Assembly: GCA_028873745.1 (NCBI GenBank)
Contig: JAPPNT010000049.1
Location: 1-7,977 of the forward strand
Reading direction: 5' to 3'
Origin: Chloroflexota bacterium
GTDB lineage: Bacteria; Chloroflexota; Dehalococcoidia; Lucifugimonadales; UBA1127
DNA length: 7,977 nucleotides
Each line of letters opens with the position of its first letter. Position 1 is the first letter of the stretch. Of the stretch, positions 5,014 to 7,977 are shown in pieces. The position numbers and the translations under genes are program-made. The notes below the pieces were generated by a model that saw only the letters and a program-made list of their open reading frames with translations, was not told the DNA's origin and ran no database searches.

Positions 5014-6447
5014 ATGTCCGCACTGCGCAAGGCACGGCGCGCGCTCAGCGCCGCGCTCATTGTCCTGGGACTGCTGGGGCTGCTCGTGCCGACGGCGCTG
5101 GGGCAGACCAGCGGCGGAGAGGTCTACGTCGCCACGATCGACGGCACCATCGACCTCGGCATGACGCCGTACGTGAAGCGCACGCTGAGCACGGCGGCGG
5201 AGGAGCGGGCCGAGGCGGTCCTCCTCGACATCAACACCCCCGGCGGCCGGCTGGACGCCGCCCTCTCCATCAAGGACGCACTCCTCGACGCGGAAGTCCC
5301 GGTCATCGCCTACGTGAACCGGGAGGCGTTCTCCGCGGGCGCGCTCATCGCCATCTCCGCCAACAAGATCTACATGGATGAGGGCGGCGTCATCGGGGCG
5401 GCGACGCCCGTCGACCAGGAGGGTGAGGCGGCGTCGGAGAAGGTGATCTCCGCCGTGCGGAGCGACTTCCGGGCTGTCGCGGAGGTGCGGGGCCGCGACC
5501 CGAGCATCGCGGAGGCGATGGTTGACGAGAGCATCGCCATCGACGGGCTGGTGGAGGAGGGCAAGCTCCTCACCATGACGACGAGCGAGGCGCTGCAGTG
5601 GGGCTACGCCGACGGCCAAGCCGGCACCATCGAGGAGGCGCTGGAGGCCGAGGGCATCGTCAACGCGGAGCTCGTCGAGGTGGAGTACAGCCTGGCGGAG
5701 CGCTTCGTCCGCTTCCTTACGAACCCCGTCGTCGCGTCGCTGCTGATCTCACTCGGCTTCCTGGGGCTGCTGGCGGAGCTGACGTCGCCGGGGTTCGGGG
5801 TGCCGGGGATTGCGGGCATCCTGCTGCTGGCGCTCTTCTTCTGGGGCGGGTTCCTGACGGAGCTCTCGGGCTGGGAGGGCGTGGCGCTGGTGGCGATCGG
5901 GCTGGCGCTGATCGCCGTGGAGATCATACTCATCCCGGGATTCGGGGTGGCGGGCATCCTTGGACTCATTGCGTTCATGGCCGGGCTGTACATCTCGCTC
6001 ATCGGGCAGGGGGCGACCTCGGGCGACTTCATCCGGGCGGGGCTGGTGCTGACAGCGTCGATGATCATGATCGTCGTCGGGGCGGCGGCGATCCTGACAG
6101 TGCTGCCGAACCGGCGGGGCATCGGGGGGCTGGCGCTGCAGACATCGCTGCCGCGGGGGAGCGGACTGCTGACGCGGCTGGGCGGTGCGCCGGCGGCGGG
6201 GACGGAGGGCGGCCCGCAGGTGTACGTCTCGCTGCTGGGGAAGCGGGGCGTGGCGGTGACGGTGCTGCACCCGGCGGGGGTCGCTCAAATTGACACTCAA
6301 CGCGTGGACGTGGTATCAGAGGGGGGCTACATCGAAGCCGGAACTCCCATCGAAGTGATAGCGGACGAGGAGTACCGGCGCGTCGTGCGGGCAGTCGAGC
6401 CCGGCGACGGCCAATCACCCCCCGAGAGCCCGCAGGACGGGCCGTAG
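5014..6447 (+). CDS. NfeD family membrane-bound serine protease
   Basis: A 477-residue long-form NfeD (ClpP-class protease, PH1510-like), partner of flotillin/stomatin proteins. Residues 1-30 form a signal peptide (RKARR, hydrophobic core, ALGQ). The ClpP/crotonase-fold protease domain spans about 35-225, with INTPGG (73-78), the nucleophile S107 in AFSAGALIA, and K143 in SEKVIS as the likely general base by comparison with the family. Four or five membrane helices occupy about 234-364. The C-terminal NfeD OB-fold domain (about 400-460) shows LLGKRGVAVTVLHPAG and VVSEGGYIEAGTPIEVI. The ATG at 5014 is chosen because AAGGGG precedes it and it begins the signal peptide; an open frame extends upstream to 4582, but it runs through the divergent promoter and antisense to the small gene. 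It is followed after 30 bases by floA. NfeD proteins probably cleave or assist SPFH-domain partners in membrane microdomains. The active-site residues look intact. Confidence 0.95.
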   Translation: MSALRKARRALSAALIVLGLLGLLVPTALGQTSGGEVYVATIDGTIDLGMTPYVKRTLSTAAEERAEAVLLDINTPGGRLDAALSIKDALLDAEVPVIAYVNREAFSAGALIAISANKIYMDEGGVIGAATPVDQEGEAASEKVISAVRSDFRAVAEVRGRDPSIAEAMVDESIAIDGLVEEGKLLTMTTSEALQWGYADGQAGTIEEALEAEGIVNAELVEVEYSLAERFVRFLTNPVVASLLISLGFLGLLAELTSPGFGVPGIAGILLLALFFWGGFLTELSGWEGVALVAIGLALIAVEIILIPGFGVAGILGLIAFMAGLYISLIGQGATSGDFIRAGLVLTASMIMIVVGAAAILTVLPNRRGIGGLALQTSLPRGSGLLTRLGGAPAAGTEGGPQVYVSLLGKRGVAVTVLHPAGVAQIDTQRVDVVSEGGYIEAGTPIEVIADEEYRRVVRAVEPGDGQSPPESPQDGP

Positions 6448-6477
6448 AAAAGTCAGCAACCGTAGGAGAACACCGCC

Positions 6478-7467
6478 ATGGCATGGATTGGACGAATCCT
6501 GATCATCCTGCTCCTCATCCTTCCCATCATCTTGACCCTCGGACTCATCCTCTTCTTCATCCCGGTGGGGTTGTGGTTGAGCGCCATCTTCGCGGGCGTG
6601 CCGGTCAGCCTGCTGAGCCTCATCGGCATGCGGCTGCGGAAGGTGAACCCGCACGCCATCGTCGAGCCGCTGATCTCGGCGACGAAGGCGGGGCTGGACC
6701 TGGACATCAACGACATGGAAGCGCACTACCTGGCGGGCGGCAACGTGGGCCGGGTAGTCTCCGCAATGATCTCGGCCGACAAGGCGAACATCGACCTGAC
6801 GTGGCAACGGGCGACGGCCATCGACCTGGCGGGCCGGGACGTGCTGCAGGCGGTGCAGACGAGCGTGAACCCGCGGGTCATCAACACGCCGCGGGTCTCG
6901 GCGGTGGCGAAGGACGGCATCCAGCTCATCGCCGTCGCGAGGGTGACGGTGCGGGCGAACCTCGACCGGCTGGTCGGAGGCGCGGGCGAGGAGACGATTC
7001 TGGCGCGCGTCGGCGAGGGTACGGTATCGGCCATCGGCTCGGCGGAGGCGCACAAGGCGGTGCTGGAGAACCCGGACCAGATCTCGCGGAAGGTGCTCTC
7101 GGGCGGGCTGGACGCGGGAACGGCCTTCGAGATCCTGTCCATCGACATCGCGGACGTGGACGTGGGCCGGAACATCGGCGCGCAGCTGCAGATCGACCAG
7201 GCGGAGGCGGACAAGCAGATCGCGCAGGCGCGGGCCGAGCAGCGGCGGGCGATGGCCGTCGCGCAGGAGCAGGAGATGGTGGCCCGGACGCAGGAGATGC
7301 GGGCGCGGGTCGTCGAGGCGGAGGCCGAGGTGCCGCGGGCGATGGCCGACGCCTTCCGCGCCGGGAACCTGGGCATCATGGACTACTACCGGATGCGCAA
7401 CGTGCAGGCCGACACGGCCATGCGCGAGAGCCTGGGCGGCGAGCAGGAAGAGAACACGCAGAACTAG
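6478..7467 (+). CDS. floA: flotillin-like protein FloA
   Basis: A 329-residue scaffold of bacterial membrane microdomains, nearly identical in length to Bacillus FloA (YqfA, 331). The N-terminal hydrophobic stretch, about 5-50, inserts in the membrane as a hairpin and is followed by MRLRKVNPHAIVEPLISATK (51-70), a recognisable FloA block. The SPFH/PHB-like region (about 70-230) contains GGNVGRVVSAMISADKA, VNPRVINTP and GILIAVARVTVRANLDRLVGG-like sequence at 147-168. The C-terminal part (235-290) is rich in Ala, Glu, Gln and Arg (QAEADKQIAQARAEQRRAMA) and forms the coiled coil used for oligomerisation; the tail includes GNLGIMDYYRMRNVQADTAM (297-316). AGGAG is 9 bases before the ATG. The order nfeD-floA with a 30-base gap is the classic arrangement and implies cotranscription. 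Confidence 0.96.
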   Translation: MAWIGRILIILLLILPIILTLGLILFFIPVGLWLSAIFAGVPVSLLSLIGMRLRKVNPHAIVEPLISATKAGLDLDINDMEAHYLAGGNVGRVVSAMISADKANIDLTWQRATAIDLAGRDVLQAVQTSVNPRVINTPRVSAVAKDGIQLIAVARVTVRANLDRLVGGAGEETILARVGEGTVSAIGSAEAHKAVLENPDQISRKVLSGGLDAGTAFEILSIDIADVDVGRNIGAQLQIDQAEADKQIAQARAEQRRAMAVAQEQEMVARTQEMRARVVEAEAEVPRAMADAFRAGNLGIMDYYRMRNVQADTAMRESLGGEQEENTQN

Positions 7468-7496
7468 ATCCCACCAGGAGCGCATTGCGCAGCCAG

Positions 7497-7551
7497 CGTT
7501 CAATCCGTTCGTAAGGCCCTTCGATTTCCCTCAGGGCGAACGGATTGAACG
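7497..7551. repeat. 55-base dyad element containing hairpin repeat copy 3
   Basis: Perfect 15-base arms, CGTTCAATCCGTTCG (7497-7511) and CGAACGGATTGAACG (7537-7551), enclose a 25-base centre that itself has an inner CCCT/AGGG stem (7517-7520 with 7533-7536) around TCGATTTCCCTC. The centre matches the repeats at 1349 and 2947. It fills most of the 101 bases between floA and the next gene. There is no T-run, so it is read as a palindromic repeat; it may still attenuate or stabilise the transcript. Confidence 0.85.
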
Positions 7552-7568
7552 GCGGGAGTGATCGGGCG

Positions 7569-7977
7569 ATGGCCAACAGCAGGCTGGAGGAGCTGAGACG
7601 GCGGGCGCAGGAGCGCATCCAAGAGGTGCGCGAGCAGATGGAGCGCGGCGAGGATGTCGCGGCGCCGGAGCCCCCGCCCGAGCCTCCCCCACGGGCCGAG
7701 CGCCGGACCGAACCGCCCCCGCCGCCTACCTACGAGGGACAGTCGCTCGAAGGTCCTTCGCTGGAGGGGCCGTCGCTGGAGGTGGAGCCGCCTCGGCCGC
7801 AGCCGCAGCGCGAGCAGCCACGCGCCCAACAGGCCGCGCCGCCCTCGCAGGCTGCGCCGGCTCGGCGTCGTCAGGCGGCTCCCGCGCGGCAGCAGCGGGC
7901 CGCGGGGCAGACCGCGCACCACCCCCGGCACAACGGGGCAGCGAGCATCCTGAGCCGGGAGACGCTGCCGCACGCGA
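7569..7977 (+). CDS. Pro/Gln/Arg-rich protein with N-terminal helix, partial
   Basis: An open frame from ATG 7569 that runs past the window end with 136 codons visible. The start is supported by GGGAG about 10 bases upstream. Residues 1-29 (NSRLEELRRRAQERIQEVRE and following) should form a charged amphipathic or coiled-coil helix. Residues 31-125 are low-complexity and probably disordered, with PPEPPP runs, a short repeat GQSLEGPSLEGPSLE (57-71), and Gln/Ala/Arg-rich sequence. The last visible residues, ASILSRETLPHA (125-136), look like the start of an ordered region. There is no membrane segment or signal peptide. It follows floA by 101 bases on the same strand, separated by the 55-base dyad, so it may belong with the microdomain genes, perhaps as a cytoplasmic partner (inference). 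The family is not recognised. The composition is biased enough that the coding call rests on continuity of the frame, the start signal and the helical N-terminus. Confidence 0.7.
   Translation, partial: MANSRLEELRRRAQERIQEVREQMERGEDVAAPEPPPEPPPRAERRTEPPPPPTYEGQSLEGPSLEGPSLEVEPPRPQPQREQPRAQQAAPPSQAAPARRRQAAPARQQRAAGQTAHHPRHNGAASILSRETLPHA

Overview
The window is a GC-rich (roughly two-thirds G+C by eye), tightly packed bacterial chromosome segment with no tRNA, rRNA, transposase, phage or CRISPR sequence. The gene set (FloA-type flotillin with a long NfeD, a CysO-type sulfur carrier beside a zinc-ribbon threonine synthase, an ACMSD-like amidohydrolase) and the intergenic hairpin repeats fit an uncultured Chloroflexota (Dehalococcoidia/SAR202-like) genome. 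That placement is inference, and an actinobacterial-like lineage is not excluded.

Two transcription units diverge from about 4785-5013. The leftward unit (minus strand) reads, in order of transcription: a previously hidden 46-residue repeat protein (4784-4644); a 176-base spacer with a direct repeat and a REP-like palindrome; threonine synthase-like PLP enzyme (4467-3244); a free-standing NIL domain (3220-2981); a MoaD/ThiS/CysO-like sulfur carrier ending in Gly-Gly (2898-2623); an ACMSD-like metal-dependent amidohydrolase (2520-1390); branched-chain aminotransferase (1262-321); and a two-helix membrane protein (277-23). A near-consensus promoter (TTGACA, 17 bases, TACTAT) faces the small gene. 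The rightward unit (plus strand) encodes membrane-bound NfeD protease (5014-6447), flotillin-like FloA (6478-7467), a large dyad-symmetric repeat, and the start of a Pro/Gln-rich protein that runs off the window end.

The leftward genes point to amino-acid metabolism. Threonine synthase supplies threonine, a precursor of isoleucine, and the aminotransferase finishes isoleucine, leucine and valine. The sulfur carrier and NIL domain between them suggest a link to sulfur amino acid synthesis, possibly with the threonine synthase-like enzyme acting on a thiocarboxylated carrier. The rightward genes are the classic NfeD-flotillin pair of membrane microdomains.

The most unusual items are the 46-residue protein with a 16-residue DPxNW repeat, the threonine synthase/NIL/CysO cluster, and a family of intergenic hairpins whose stems show compensatory base changes between copies.
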